Positions 43,335 to 52,495 of a stretch of 64,000 nt of DNA are shown here, one piece after another (the first letter of the stretch is position 1; the number at the start of each line of letters is the position of its first letter). A program made the translations under genes and the position numbers. The stretch is taken from NCBI RefSeq assembly GCF_900100545.1, contig NZ_FNDP01000012.1:1-64000 (forward strand), written 5' to 3'. The notes below the pieces were generated by a model. That model ran no database searches. It saw only the letters and a list, made by a program, of their open reading frames with translations, and was not told the origin of the DNA. This DNA comes from Pseudobutyrivibrio sp. 49. GTDB taxonomy: Bacteria; Bacillota; Clostridia; Lachnospirales; Lachnospiraceae.

Positions 43335-46300
43335 ATGATATTGAAAAGGCACTTCAAAATCGCCACGTTAAGACGGCTAGTGGCGTTGACGATGCTTTCG
43401 GCATTGTTATTTAGTAACACCGCCGTATACGCCGATACGGTCAGTGAAGGCGAGCCTTCACAAGAAGAAGTAGTAAGCGAAACAGGTAATACAGATAGTT
43501 TAAGTAGTACATCATCAAGTAATTCTAGCAATAATCTTAACAATACCGTTTCTGGTACAGACATCACAGAAGACAACAACAGTAATACTACAACAGAAGA
43601 AAATACAGATTCAGATTCATCTGAGAGAACAGTTTCTTTAGATCTCTCTGATGATGAAACTTCAGACACTCTTGATTTAGCTTCTATGCTCACAGAGAGC
43701 AAGACCAATAAGTCTAAGACAGAAAAGACTGAGGAAGAGAAGAAAAAGGAAGAGGAAGAGAAGAAGAAAAAAGAAGAGGAAGAGCGTAAGGCTCATGAAT
43801 GGGACTGCTTCTGGGGCAACCACACATGGGAGAAGCAGGACGAGTTACATACCTTCACTTGGAGAGATGGCGTTCATTATCATGAGGATGTTTACAAATG
43901 TAAATATTGTTCAGAGGTAAAGTACGACAATCGCCAGCAATGCACCTTTGAAGGCGACTTCAAATATGATTCATGCTTCGATAATACTTGCAGAAATGGA
44001 AGATATTATCACATCGAGTCTAGAGCATGTACAGTGTGCCACGAGCAGAAAGAAACACAGTACGTAGAATGCTCAAGCGAAGAGCTTTCATATAAAAGCA
44101 AAGAGTCTCATAACCACGTGGTATCTGGTAAGTGCGCAGTATGCGAAAATGATTTCCACTATATAGAGAATTGTAATTTCGTTTCTGTAGAAGGAAATGA
44201 GAAGCTTAAGCGTTGCGATAAAGAGGGCTGTTTAAACTTCGAGGATTGCAGAGAATCTAAGCCAACTATTGACGCTGAAGGAACATTAGTATCTGGCGGT
44301 GCTGGCACATACGATGAGGATATCGACTGTGTAATCTTTGATGGTCAGATGCAGGTTAAGGTTACAGCTACAATCGAAGCTCTCAATGACGAGAAGCTCG
44401 AGGATGTTAAATCTGCACTTTGGGCAACACTTTGTGTTACATCAAATAAGAACACAGAATATATCAAGTTAGAGCCAACTTCCTTTTCAAAGGGCGTTGC
44501 TGTATTTAACTGGAAATCAGCAGAAACATATAGCAGCACAGCATATATCTCTGGTGTCGAGGTTGAGTATTCTCTCGGAGAGAAGCTTAAGGATGGCAGC
44601 AGAAGCGATGTACAGAGAACTGGTAATGATCACAAGGCTCTCAACTACATTCTTAGAAATGTAAGTGAAGATTGCGCTGTAGCTGATTTCACTAGCAAGG
44701 TTACTGGCGGAAATGGCTGGGAGCTTAACGCGTGTGATATCAACAAGACATGGTACTCAAAGAATGTTAATAAGGATGATTTAACAATCACTTATTCAGG
44801 CAGAACTGCAGCTCCTGTAAAGGCTGATACAGCTACAATCGAAGAGGTAGATGCTAACGGAAAGGCACTTTCTACTGCTAAGGTAAAGGCAACAGTTGAA
44901 TCTAAGCCTAAGAAGGTAGTAGTTGGTCACTTCTTATTTATCATCCCTATTTACGACATTGTATATGAAAATACAATCAAGGGTGTTGTTCCAGCTGATA
45001 AGGATGGCGAGCACCTTTACAGAGTAAACTTTGAGGTACAGGGATATAAGTACCACTCAGTAGATATTCATACATATATTGATAATACAGCACCTACATA
45101 TAAAGATGCTGAGTACAAGTCAGAGGCTAAGAGATTAAATGGCAAGTTCTTCAACAAGGCTGTAGAGTCTACAGTTAAGGTTGATGACGCTCATCTTAGC
45201 ACATGCTCATACATTGAAGTATCTGGCGCAAAGTCATTCTTACAGAATGATGCAAAGAGCATTAGCCTTTGCACAGATAAAGAAGGCGTACACACAGTTA
45301 CTGGTACTATCTATGATTTAGCAGGAAATAGCACAGAGATTAAGAACCAGAAAGAGTTCGTTATCGATACAACTGCTCCAAAATATGAGAAGCCAGTTTA
45401 CACATCAAAGGCAGAGAGATTAAACGGAAAGTTCTATAACGAGGACGTAAAAGTTTCAGTAAAGGTTTCTGATTTATATCTTAGCCAGGAATCCTTCATC
45501 GAAGTATCAGGCAAGCAGGCAAACTTAGCAGAGGATGCTGATACAGTAGAGCTTGTTGTTAAAGAAGAAGGTGAGCATACAGTTATCGGTAAAATCTACG
45601 ATTTAGCTGGAAACTGTACAGAGATTAAGGATCAGGACGAATTCATCATTGATAAGACTGCTCCAGTTCTTAAGATTACCTTTGATAATCATAATGCTAA
45701 GAACGAAAAGTACTATAAAGCAAACAGAACAGCTACATTCGTTTTCACTGATAAGTACATCGATGAGAAGGAAGCTAGCATGAGCTTTGTAAAGCTTAAC
45801 GAAAAGGAAGGCAAAGCTACTGTTAATGAGATGAAGGGCTCAAACGGTAAGTACGAGGGCTCAATCGTATTTGACAACGATGGTTTCTACTCAATTGGTG
45901 ATATTACATTAGTTGATAAGGCTGGTAACAAGTTTGTATTTGCTGAAGGTAGCGAGAAGGATTACAACGCTGAGTTCGTAATCGATAAGACAGCTCCTAC
46001 ATTAAAGATTACATTCGATAATAATACTCCTGATGAAGAACACCAGAAGTATTACAAGGCTGATAGAACAGCTACATTTGTTTTCGAGGATAGAAACATC
46101 GATAGCAAAGAAGCTAACATGAGCTATGTAAAGCTTAATGAAAAAGATGGTAAGGCTACAGTTAACGAGATGACTGGAGCTGATGGTAAGTACAAGGGTT
46201 CTATCGTATTCGATAAGGACGGTATTTACTCAATTGGTGAGCTTACCTTTGCTGATAAGGCAGGTAACGAGTTTACATTCACTGAGGGACATGACAAGAA

Positions 46301-47756
46301 TTACAACGCTGAGTTCGTAATTGATAAAACTGTTCCAGAGATTAATGTTGAGTTTAACAATAACAACGCATTAAACGGCAACTACTTCAAGGCTGCACGT
46401 AAGGCTGAGATTACATTCACAGAGAAGAACTTCACAGCTGACCGTGTAACATACGAGAGAGTTAACGGTGACTTAAGTGTTCTTCCAGGTCTTCAGACAT
46501 ACTCAAATAAGGGTACTAGGAACACAACACATATCGACTTCGATAAGGATGGTCGCTATGGCTTCACACTCGTTTGCAAGGATATGGCTGGTAATGTTTC
46601 AGAGAAGTTCATTTCAGACGAGTTCGTAATTGATATGACTCTTCCAGAGATTGAGATTTCTGGTGTTGAGGATATGTCAGCAAACAATGGCAAGGTTGCT
46701 CCTGTAGTTGTTTCTAAGGACGCTAACCTTACAGATGCTTGTACAGAGATTTCCCTTGTTGGTTCAAACAACGGAAAGGTTACACCAAGCATTTCAAAGA
46801 CAAATGGTACAGAGACATTTACATACTCATTTGCTGATATGGCACATGAGAAGCAGAATGACGACCTTTACACATTGTCAGTTAAGCTTACCGACCTTGC
46901 TGGTAATACAGTAGAGAAATCAGTTAAGTATTCACTTAACAGATTTGGTTCTATCTTCGTTCTTAGCGATGCAACAAAGGCTATGGTTGATGGTTACTAT
47001 GTAACAAAGCCACAGGATGTTGTTATCACGGAGATTAACGTAGATAGCCTTACAAAGAAGGAAGTTTCAGTAGCTTTCGACGGTAGCGTTAAGGAGCTTA
47101 GAGAGGGGGCCTCATTTACAACAAATGACACTACAAACTCTAACGGATGGCATTCAATCAGCTACAACGTTGGCAAGGCAAACTTCAAAAAGGACGGTAT
47201 TTACTCAGTAACAGTATTCTCTGAGGACAGAGCTTCTAACAAGCAGAGTAATCAGTCAAAGGATGCTGAGATTGAGTTCCTTCTTGATAAGACAGCACCA
47301 AGTGTTATCGTTTCAGGTCTTGAGGATGGTGGAATCTACGAAGAGGAGAGCCACGACTTCTCAGTAAACGTAACAGACACAATCGGTGTAACAGATATGA
47401 AGGTATTCTTAAATGACGAGAAGCTTGCTAGCTTCACAGCTGCAGAGCTCAATGAGAATGGTGGTACAGCAGTACTTACTATTCCTACAAAGGATGATTA
47501 CCAGAAGGTAACAATCAAGTGTACAGACGTTGCAGGCAACGTTGCAAAGCTTGAGTACAACAACCTTCTTGTATCAGTTAAGGCTGAGGAGTTATTACTT
47601 GAGGACAACCTCACACCTACAGCTAAGCTTGATGCAGGTATTCCAGCAGTTGCATCTGCTCTTAGATCATCTAAGACTCTTGTAGCAGGAATCATTCTTA
47701 TTATTGCAGCTTTTGGTTTAGCAGGAGCTACTGTTTATAAGAAGAAAAAGCACTAA
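43335..47756 (+). CDS. Large surface protein with Cys-rich region and Ig-like repeats
   Basis: The 1473-residue product has a signal peptide (about 1-34, ending VYADT). An acidic Ser/Thr-rich stretch with a Lys/Glu-rich segment runs to about 150. A Cys/His-rich region follows (about 153-310, with several CxxC pairs such as CKYC and CTVC). From about 580 to 1415 there are about eight repeats of bacterial Ig-like type, each with a D(L/K/M)AGN loop and an EFVIDKTAP-like linker. A C-terminal membrane helix (about 1447-1468) is followed by KKKKH. It is therefore anchored by its C-terminus with a long outer stalk. Start ATG 43335 follows GAAAGGGA; a GTG at 43251 has no ribosome binding site. It may be a secreted-substrate receptor, adhesin or wall-spanning part of the type VII system that follows. 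Confidence 0.75.
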   Translation: MILKRHFKIATLRRLVALTMLSALLFSNTAVYADTVSEGEPSQEEVVSETGNTDSLSSTSSSNSSNNLNNTVSGTDITEDNNSNTTTEENTDSDSSERTVSLDLSDDETSDTLDLASMLTESKTNKSKTEKTEEEKKKEEEEKKKKEEEERKAHEWDCFWGNHTWEKQDELHTFTWRDGVHYHEDVYKCKYCSEVKYDNRQQCTFEGDFKYDSCFDNTCRNGRYYHIESRACTVCHEQKETQYVECSSEELSYKSKESHNHVVSGKCAVCENDFHYIENCNFVSVEGNEKLKRCDKEGCLNFEDCRESKPTIDAEGTLVSGGAGTYDEDIDCVIFDGQMQVKVTATIEALNDEKLEDVKSALWATLCVTSNKNTEYIKLEPTSFSKGVAVFNWKSAETYSSTAYISGVEVEYSLGEKLKDGSRSDVQRTGNDHKALNYILRNVSEDCAVADFTSKVTGGNGWELNACDINKTWYSKNVNKDDLTITYSGRTAAPVKADTATIEEVDANGKALSTAKVKATVESKPKKVVVGHFLFIIPIYDIVYENTIKGVVPADKDGEHLYRVNFEVQGYKYHSVDIHTYIDNTAPTYKDAEYKSEAKRLNGKFFNKAVESTVKVDDAHLSTCSYIEVSGAKSFLQNDAKSISLCTDKEGVHTVTGTIYDLAGNSTEIKNQKEFVIDTTAPKYEKPVYTSKAERLNGKFYNEDVKVSVKVSDLYLSQESFIEVSGKQANLAEDADTVELVVKEEGEHTVIGKIYDLAGNCTEIKDQDEFIIDKTAPVLKITFDNHNAKNEKYYKANRTATFVFTDKYIDEKEASMSFVKLNEKEGKATVNEMKGSNGKYEGSIVFDNDGFYSIGDITLVDKAGNKFVFAEGSEKDYNAEFVIDKTAPTLKITFDNNTPDEEHQKYYKADRTATFVFEDRNIDSKEANMSYVKLNEKDGKATVNEMTGADGKYKGSIVFDKDGIYSIGELTFADKAGNEFTFTEGHDKNYNAEFVIDKTVPEINVEFNNNNALNGNYFKAARKAEITFTEKNFTADRVTYERVNGDLSVLPGLQTYSNKGTRNTTHIDFDKDGRYGFTLVCKDMAGNVSEKFISDEFVIDMTLPEIEISGVEDMSANNGKVAPVVVSKDANLTDACTEISLVGSNNGKVTPSISKTNGTETFTYSFADMAHEKQNDDLYTLSVKLTDLAGNTVEKSVKYSLNRFGSIFVLSDATKAMVDGYYVTKPQDVVITEINVDSLTKKEVSVAFDGSVKELREGASFTTNDTTNSNGWHSISYNVGKANFKKDGIYSVTVFSEDRASNKQSNQSKDAEIEFLLDKTAPSVIVSGLEDGGIYEEESHDFSVNVTDTIGVTDMKVFLNDEKLASFTAAELNENGGTAVLTIPTKDDYQKVTIKCTDVAGNVAKLEYNNLLVSVKAEELLLEDNLTPTAKLDAGIPAVASALRSSKTLVAGIILIIAAFGLAGATVYKKKKH
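45655..46325 (+). repeat. Two closely similar tandem Ig-like repeat units
   Basis: The segments from about 45655 to 45990 and from 45990 to 46325 encode nearly the same domain: TAP-LKITFDN, YYKA-RTATFVF, MS-VKLNEK-GKATVNEM, GSIVFD-DG-YSIG, DKAGN and YNAEFVIDKT. They are the most alike of the repeats in the surface protein, indicating the most recent duplication. Confidence 0.8.
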
Positions 47757-47771
47757 TTAAAATATTTTTGT

Positions 47772-47808
47772 TACTGCTCACGGTCAGATATTCTGACTGT
47801 GGGCGGTA
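47772..47808 (+). terminator. Long hairpin between surface protein and type VII genes
   Basis: About 16 bp (several G-U) form between 47772-47787 and 47793-47808 around ATATT. The U-tract is poor, so partial read-through into the downstream genes is plausible. Confidence 0.55.
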
Positions 47809-47906
47809 GCAATTATTTAATAATTTGAACCAATAGCTGAGCCTTCAGTTATTAGCTGAGATTATTAATAATGTTATGAAATAAAAAGGAAGAGTAGGAG
47901 AAAAAA

Positions 47907-49442
47907 ATGAAATTATTAAAGAGACTTTGTACATTCCTCGTTGCTATGGGGATTGCCTTAGCACCAGTAACACCTGTTGCAGCAGTAGACAGTGTCGTAG
48001 ATGCAGAGACAGCTAAGCAGGGCGTTGTTCAGGTAAACACAGTTATCGTAGATGAGAATTCAGAAAAGCGTCTTGTTATCGGTGGTGCAGGATTCATCAT
48101 CGGTGATGCAGAAGGCACTGAGTATGTTATTACAAGCAAGCACATTGTTAGCCCTGATCAGGAGACATTAGGTGCAGCATGCCAGTACTATGGATTAGTT
48201 AGCGGCAACGATACTTCTATCAACCTTAGAATTGCTACAGAGGTAGTTATCGAGGGGGACGTTGTATTAAACGCTTCTGTACTTACATCTAGCAACGAGC
48301 TTGATATGGTAGTGCTTCAGCTTCCACAGCCTATTTACACAAGAACACCACTTAAGCTTCTCACAAACAAGAAATATGACGTAAATAATCTTCCATATGG
48401 TGAAGAGGATGCTGTATATGCATTAGGTCTTCCAGAGATGGTTTCATATGAGTCAGAGACACAGTATTACTCTGATCAGCAGGTTCAGATGTCTTACGGT
48501 GAGATTAAGAGCCTTGGCATGTTCGAGGGTGTTCAGGTAGTAGAGAGTGATGCTGCTACAGATTTAAATAATTATGGTGGTCCACTTGTAGATCAGAACG
48601 GATATGTCATCGGAATGAATTTACCAATGCATGACGGTGAGAACAGCTGTGCTTTAGATTCTACAAAGATTGCAAAGATTTTAGATGGACTTGGAGTATC
48701 TTACTCTCAGGTAAACAGTGTTCCAAAGGACGAAGTAGAGGATGAGGAGACTGTTGAGGCTAAAGCTAAATTTAAACAGCCAGTAGCTACTCCAGCAGCA
48801 AAGTCTAACAAGGGCATTTCAGAGACAATGATAGTTGTAATCAGCCTTGTAGCTGTATTCGTCGTTGTATGTGGTGTGGCAGGTCTCATTCTTTTCTTTG
48901 TAAATAGAGATAAGAGTGATAGTGCAAAGCCAAAGAAGGAAAAGAAGGTATACAACGGTCCAGTTTTCGATATGGATACTACACCTAAGAGTTCAGTAAA
49001 GATGACTGCATCAAAGACTCCACAGCGCAATATGTTAAACATGGCTCAGCCTAAGACAGCTGCAAGTGATGAGACTACAATTCTTAGTGCAGTACCTTCA
49101 AACGATGGCGAGACATCATTACTTAGCGAGGAGCTTAACGTACCACAGAATCTTGGAACTCTTGTTAGAAAGAGAACATCTGAGAAGATTTCCCTTTCTA
49201 AGTCAGATTTCGTTATCGGTAAGGACGCTTTACATGCTGATTACTGCATCGAAAAGAACAGCTCAATCAGTAGAAAGCACGCCATGATTACAAGCGGAAG
49301 AAATGGTGCTTACATTCAGGATTGCAATTCAACAAACGGTACTTTCATCAATGGAACAAAGCTTGAGAGCGAGCGTGCCGTACTTTTAAATAATGGAGAT
49401 ATTATCAAGCTTTCAAATGAAGAGTTCGAGTATCTTGCATAG
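47907..49442 (+). CDS. Membrane-anchored trypsin-fold pseudoprotease with cytoplasmic FHA domain
   Basis: The 511-residue protein has a signal peptide (about 1-27) and an extracellular trypsin-like domain (about 33-260). The catalytic His is H79 (VITSKHI) and Asp is D133 (ELDMVVLQL). The GNSGGPL motif is replaced by NNYGGPL, putting Tyr213 where the nucleophilic Ser should be. A membrane helix spans 298-322. The cytoplasmic part has DETTIL (378-383) and GETSLL (391-396), then an FHA domain (about 409-511) with S445-x-x-H448 and NSTNGTF. It is thus probably a sensor or binding protein rather than a protease, linking outside and inside. It heads the compact type VII run. Confidence 0.82.
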   Translation: MKLLKRLCTFLVAMGIALAPVTPVAAVDSVVDAETAKQGVVQVNTVIVDENSEKRLVIGGAGFIIGDAEGTEYVITSKHIVSPDQETLGAACQYYGLVSGNDTSINLRIATEVVIEGDVVLNASVLTSSNELDMVVLQLPQPIYTRTPLKLLTNKKYDVNNLPYGEEDAVYALGLPEMVSYESETQYYSDQQVQMSYGEIKSLGMFEGVQVVESDAATDLNNYGGPLVDQNGYVIGMNLPMHDGENSCALDSTKIAKILDGLGVSYSQVNSVPKDEVEDEETVEAKAKFKQPVATPAAKSNKGISETMIVVISLVAVFVVVCGVAGLILFFVNRDKSDSAKPKKEKKVYNGPVFDMDTTPKSSVKMTASKTPQRNMLNMAQPKTAASDETTILSAVPSNDGETSLLSEELNVPQNLGTLVRKRTSEKISLSKSDFVIGKDALHADYCIEKNSSISRKHAMITSGRNGAYIQDCNSTNGTFINGTKLESERAVLLNNGDIIKLSNEEFEYLA

Positions 49443-49452
49443 GAAATAAATT

Positions 49453-50244
49453 ATGGGTTTTAAAGTAGATGCCTATTCAGATATAGGCACCAAAAAAAGT
49501 GTTAATCAGGATGCTTTGTTAATAAAACAGGCAAAGGCCGCAGGCTATGGGAATATCTGCATGGGTGTTCTCTGTGATGGCATGGGAGGTTTGTCATGTG
49601 GAGAAGTAGCAAGTTCAGCCTTTGTTAACAGGATGGACACTTGGTTCAAAACAGAGCTTCCACAGTTACTTTTAGATAGAAATATAACTGAGCCATTGAA
49701 GGGAACAGCTGATATTAGTTCTACAGGTCATCTCCTTACAAAGGTAGAGGGGCAGTGGAAAAAGGTTGTCACAGAAATGAATGACAGGCTCAAGGTTTAC
49801 GGAAATGAGAACGGCATTCGCTTAGGTACAACTGTTGTAGCAATCATCATAGTCGGAGAAGAATACATGACTATGAATGTCGGAGATTCCAGAGCATATC
49901 GCTTCAATAAAAAGCAGCTTGCTCAGGTATCTCACGATCACAGCTACGTTCAGCAGCAGCTGGAGCTTGGCCGTATGACAGAGGCGGAGGCACTGGCAAG
50001 CGATAAGAAAAGCGTGCTTTTACAGTGCATAGGTGCTTCGGAAAGTGTTTCGCCAGATTTCTTCACAGGAAAAATAGAGAACAATATGAATTTCCTATTA
50101 TGTTCAGATGGACTTTGGCGAAAGCTTGTAGAAAAAGAGATTATGGGCATCGCCCCACAACGTAACGGTATTAAGAAGTTGACCGAAATGGTTATGAAGC
50201 GTGGAGAGACAGACAATATTTCAGGTCTTATTATCTCCATTTAA
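49453..50244 (+). CDS. PP2C-type Ser/Thr protein phosphatase
   Basis: The 263-residue soluble phosphatase has the metal-binding motifs in order: SDIGTKKSVNQDALLI, VLCDGMGGLSCGEVAS, MNVGDSRAYRF, CSDGLWRKL and ETDNISGLII. It should reverse phosphorylation by the kinase encoded 13 bases downstream. The full PP2C core is present and no membrane helix is seen. Confidence 0.93.
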   Translation: MGFKVDAYSDIGTKKSVNQDALLIKQAKAAGYGNICMGVLCDGMGGLSCGEVASSAFVNRMDTWFKTELPQLLLDRNITEPLKGTADISSTGHLLTKVEGQWKKVVTEMNDRLKVYGNENGIRLGTTVVAIIIVGEEYMTMNVGDSRAYRFNKKQLAQVSHDHSYVQQQLELGRMTEAEALASDKKSVLLQCIGASESVSPDFFTGKIENNMNFLLCSDGLWRKLVEKEIMGIAPQRNGIKKLTEMVMKRGETDNISGLIISI

Positions 50245-50257
50245 GATTTAGAGTTAT

Positions 50258-51937
50258 ATGTTAGAAATTGGATCAGTAATTGATAATAAATACAAGATAT
50301 TAAATAAAATTGGCCAGGGTGGAATGAGCGTTGTTTATTTGGCCATGAACGAAAGAGCCAATAAGCAGTGGGCTGTCAAAGAAATCCGTAAGGATGCAGC
50401 AGCTGCGTCAGAAATCAATATGGCCAGCATCAAGACAGAGACAGAGATGCTTAAGAATCTTTCCCACCCAAACCTTCCTAGCATCGTAGATATCATCGAT
50501 CATGAGGATTCAATCCTTATCGTTATGGACTACGTGGAAGGTAATACACTTAGCAAGGCTGTTAATGAGCTTGGCCCTCAGCCACAGGAATATGTTATTG
50601 AGTGGGCAAAGCAGCTTTGTGATGTGCTCGGATATTTGCATTCGCAGAATCCACCTATCATCTACAGAGATTTAAAGCCGGGCAATATCATGCTTAAGCC
50701 AGACGGTACTATAGTCCTTATCGATTTTGGTACAGCCAGACAGTATAAGGAGGAGAATCTTGAGGATACTACATGTCTCGGTACCAGAGGCTATGCAGCA
50801 CCAGAGCAGTTCGGCGGTCGTGGACAGACAGATGCCAGAACAGATATCTATTGCCTTGGCACTACTATGTATCATCTCGTCACAGGGATGAATCCTAGTG
50901 AGCCTCCATACGAAATCAGAAATATACGTTATTGGAACGAGTCTCTTTCAAAGGGATTAGAGCAGATTATCGCAAAGTGTACTCAGCTCGATCCAGAGAA
51001 ACGTTACCAGAGTTGTAATGAGGTGCTTTATGCCCTTGAGCATTATGATGAGCTGGATGAGACCTACCGTAGAAAGGAAAGGGTAAAGCTAGGTATTTTC
51101 CTTACCACAGCTTTCCTTGCCATTGCATCAGGAATTGGTTCCTTATCATGCTACAGCTATGCTAAGCACGTGCAGCAGGTAAATCATGACAAGCTTTTAG
51201 AGGATGCCAGCCGTGGTGTTACAGCAGCGGATTCAAAGGAAGCGCTGATTAATTCCATCGCGGTATATCCATCACAGGTAGATTCCTACATCAACCTGAT
51301 TGATAATGTTTATCTTGCAGATGAGAACTTCTCAGCAGATGAGGCAGCGGAGCTTCGTGAGATTCTTATCAGAACAAGTGGAAAGAACACTTACGAGCAG
51401 ATTCTTGCTCAGGATGCTGATAGCTACAGTCTTTTTGCTTACAGACTTGGTCTTGCTTACTACTACAGCTACGAGGGTGAGGGTAACAAGCAGCAGTCAG
51501 CTTATTGGTTTAAAAAGGCAGCAGAAGGCAATCTTAACCCTAACCAGATGGAACGTGCTAAGCGTCTTGGAGCTATTGCAGAATACTATGTGAACTTAGG
51601 TGCTGTTGATAAGACAGGTGACAGCGAGGTTACATATAAGAACTATTGGGATGACTTAGTAGCCCTTTGTAAAGGTAATATCACCGAGTCCGATAATGCC
51701 AACACAGCACTTGCAATCTATAAGGAGATGGCATCTCAGATTTGTGTAAGTGCTAATCAGTTTAAGAAGGCAGGTGTGTCTACATCAGATATGCAGCTTC
51801 AGCTGATGAACATAGAAAAGCACGTTAAAGAAGATATTGATAGCGCTTCTGAAAAATCAGAGCGTGTTGTTGAATTGGAGCAGGAGCTTGCCACAAATAT
51901 TGAAAAGGCAAAGCAGACTATTTCAATGTTAGAGTAG
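50258..51937 (+). CDS. Membrane Ser/Thr protein kinase with TPR-like extracellular part
   Basis: The 559-residue Hanks-type kinase has GQGGMS (19-24), K41, a catalytic loop YRDLKPGN with D138, D156FG, and an activation loop EDTTCLGT (169-176) before APE (181-183). A membrane helix spans about 278-298. The C-terminal 260 residues, with repeats of helical type (SAYWFKKAAEGN, a SEL1/TPR flavour) and a final coiled coil, should be outside the cell. No PASTA domain is present, so this is not the PrkC/PknB housekeeping kinase. It is flanked by its phosphatase and a likely substrate. Confidence 0.93.
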   Translation: MLEIGSVIDNKYKILNKIGQGGMSVVYLAMNERANKQWAVKEIRKDAAAASEINMASIKTETEMLKNLSHPNLPSIVDIIDHEDSILIVMDYVEGNTLSKAVNELGPQPQEYVIEWAKQLCDVLGYLHSQNPPIIYRDLKPGNIMLKPDGTIVLIDFGTARQYKEENLEDTTCLGTRGYAAPEQFGGRGQTDARTDIYCLGTTMYHLVTGMNPSEPPYEIRNIRYWNESLSKGLEQIIAKCTQLDPEKRYQSCNEVLYALEHYDELDETYRRKERVKLGIFLTTAFLAIASGIGSLSCYSYAKHVQQVNHDKLLEDASRGVTAADSKEALINSIAVYPSQVDSYINLIDNVYLADENFSADEAAELREILIRTSGKNTYEQILAQDADSYSLFAYRLGLAYYYSYEGEGNKQQSAYWFKKAAEGNLNPNQMERAKRLGAIAEYYVNLGAVDKTGDSEVTYKNYWDDLVALCKGNITESDNANTALAIYKEMASQICVSANQFKKAGVSTSDMQLQLMNIEKHVKEDIDSASEKSERVVELEQELATNIEKAKQTISMLE

Positions 51938-51945
51938 GTAGATTT

Positions 51946-52479
51946 ATGAATTTACAAACAAACGTAGAAACAATTACAGAACAGACCCAGCTTTTTCAGG
52001 GTATAGCAATCATTTTGCTTGTGGTAGCAATAGCACTGTTTATAGCATCAATTGTTATCTTTATAGTATTCAATATCCCACATTCTTTCAGAGTTCTGAC
52101 AGGAATGGGAATGAATAAAGAGATGAGTCGTGCAGCTTCTGGAGAAAGAAAAAGAGCTAAGGCAACACTTAGCTGGGGCAGCTCAGATAATCTTAATAAA
52201 AATGCAGCAATAAGCATTTCAAGTGCATTGAATAATGCCGAAGAGGATGCTACAACACTCCTTGCAGACGAAGAGACAACCCTACTAAGCAATGGAGATG
52301 ACACTACAGTGTTGAACAGTGACGAGACAACAGTATTAGGCTGTGATGAAACAACAGTACTGGGCTGTGACGAGACAACTGTTTTAGACAGTGATGAAAC
52401 AACAGTACTTACTGGAATAAATGATATTTTCCAAATGGAAGATGATATCAAGATTACAGGAAGTAACATGAATATTTAG
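51946..52479 (+). CDS. Membrane protein with seven (D/E)xTTxL motifs: likely phospho-scaffold
   Basis: The 177-residue protein has one long membrane helix (about 19-45), a basic stretch (about 57-72), and a tail with seven motifs: DATTLL (101), EETTLL (109), DDTTVL (118) and DETTVL at 126, 134, 142 and 150. Their period is 8 residues, once 9. The first Thr of each has Leu at +3, a spacing many FHA domains favour. Acidic residues before two Thr resemble the ETT motif of GarA/OdhI-type kinase substrates. It is inferred to be multiply phosphorylated by the upstream kinase and to recruit the FHA proteins encoded around it. I know of no named family. Confidence 0.75.
   Translation: MNLQTNVETITEQTQLFQGIAIILLVVAIALFIASIVIFIVFNIPHSFRVLTGMGMNKEMSRAASGERKRAKATLSWGSSDNLNKNAAISISSALNNAEEDATTLLADEETTLLSNGDDTTVLNSDETTVLGCDETTVLGCDETTVLDSDETTVLTGINDIFQMEDDIKITGSNMNI
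52246..52410 (+). repeat. Coding repeat of (D/E)xTTxL motifs
   Basis: Seven motif copies occur here with mixed synonymous codons (for example GATGAAACAACAGTACTG against GACGAGACAACTGTTTTA). The protein motif is conserved better than the DNA, which suggests selection rather than very recent slippage. Confidence 0.85.
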
Positions 52480-52495
52480 GTTTTAGGAATACACA

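Noticed and set aside
51996-52469. 157-codon minus-strand frame opposite the TTxL repeat gene
   Set aside because: It is the antisense of a repetitive coding region with a low-complexity Val/Ser product and no ribosome binding site.
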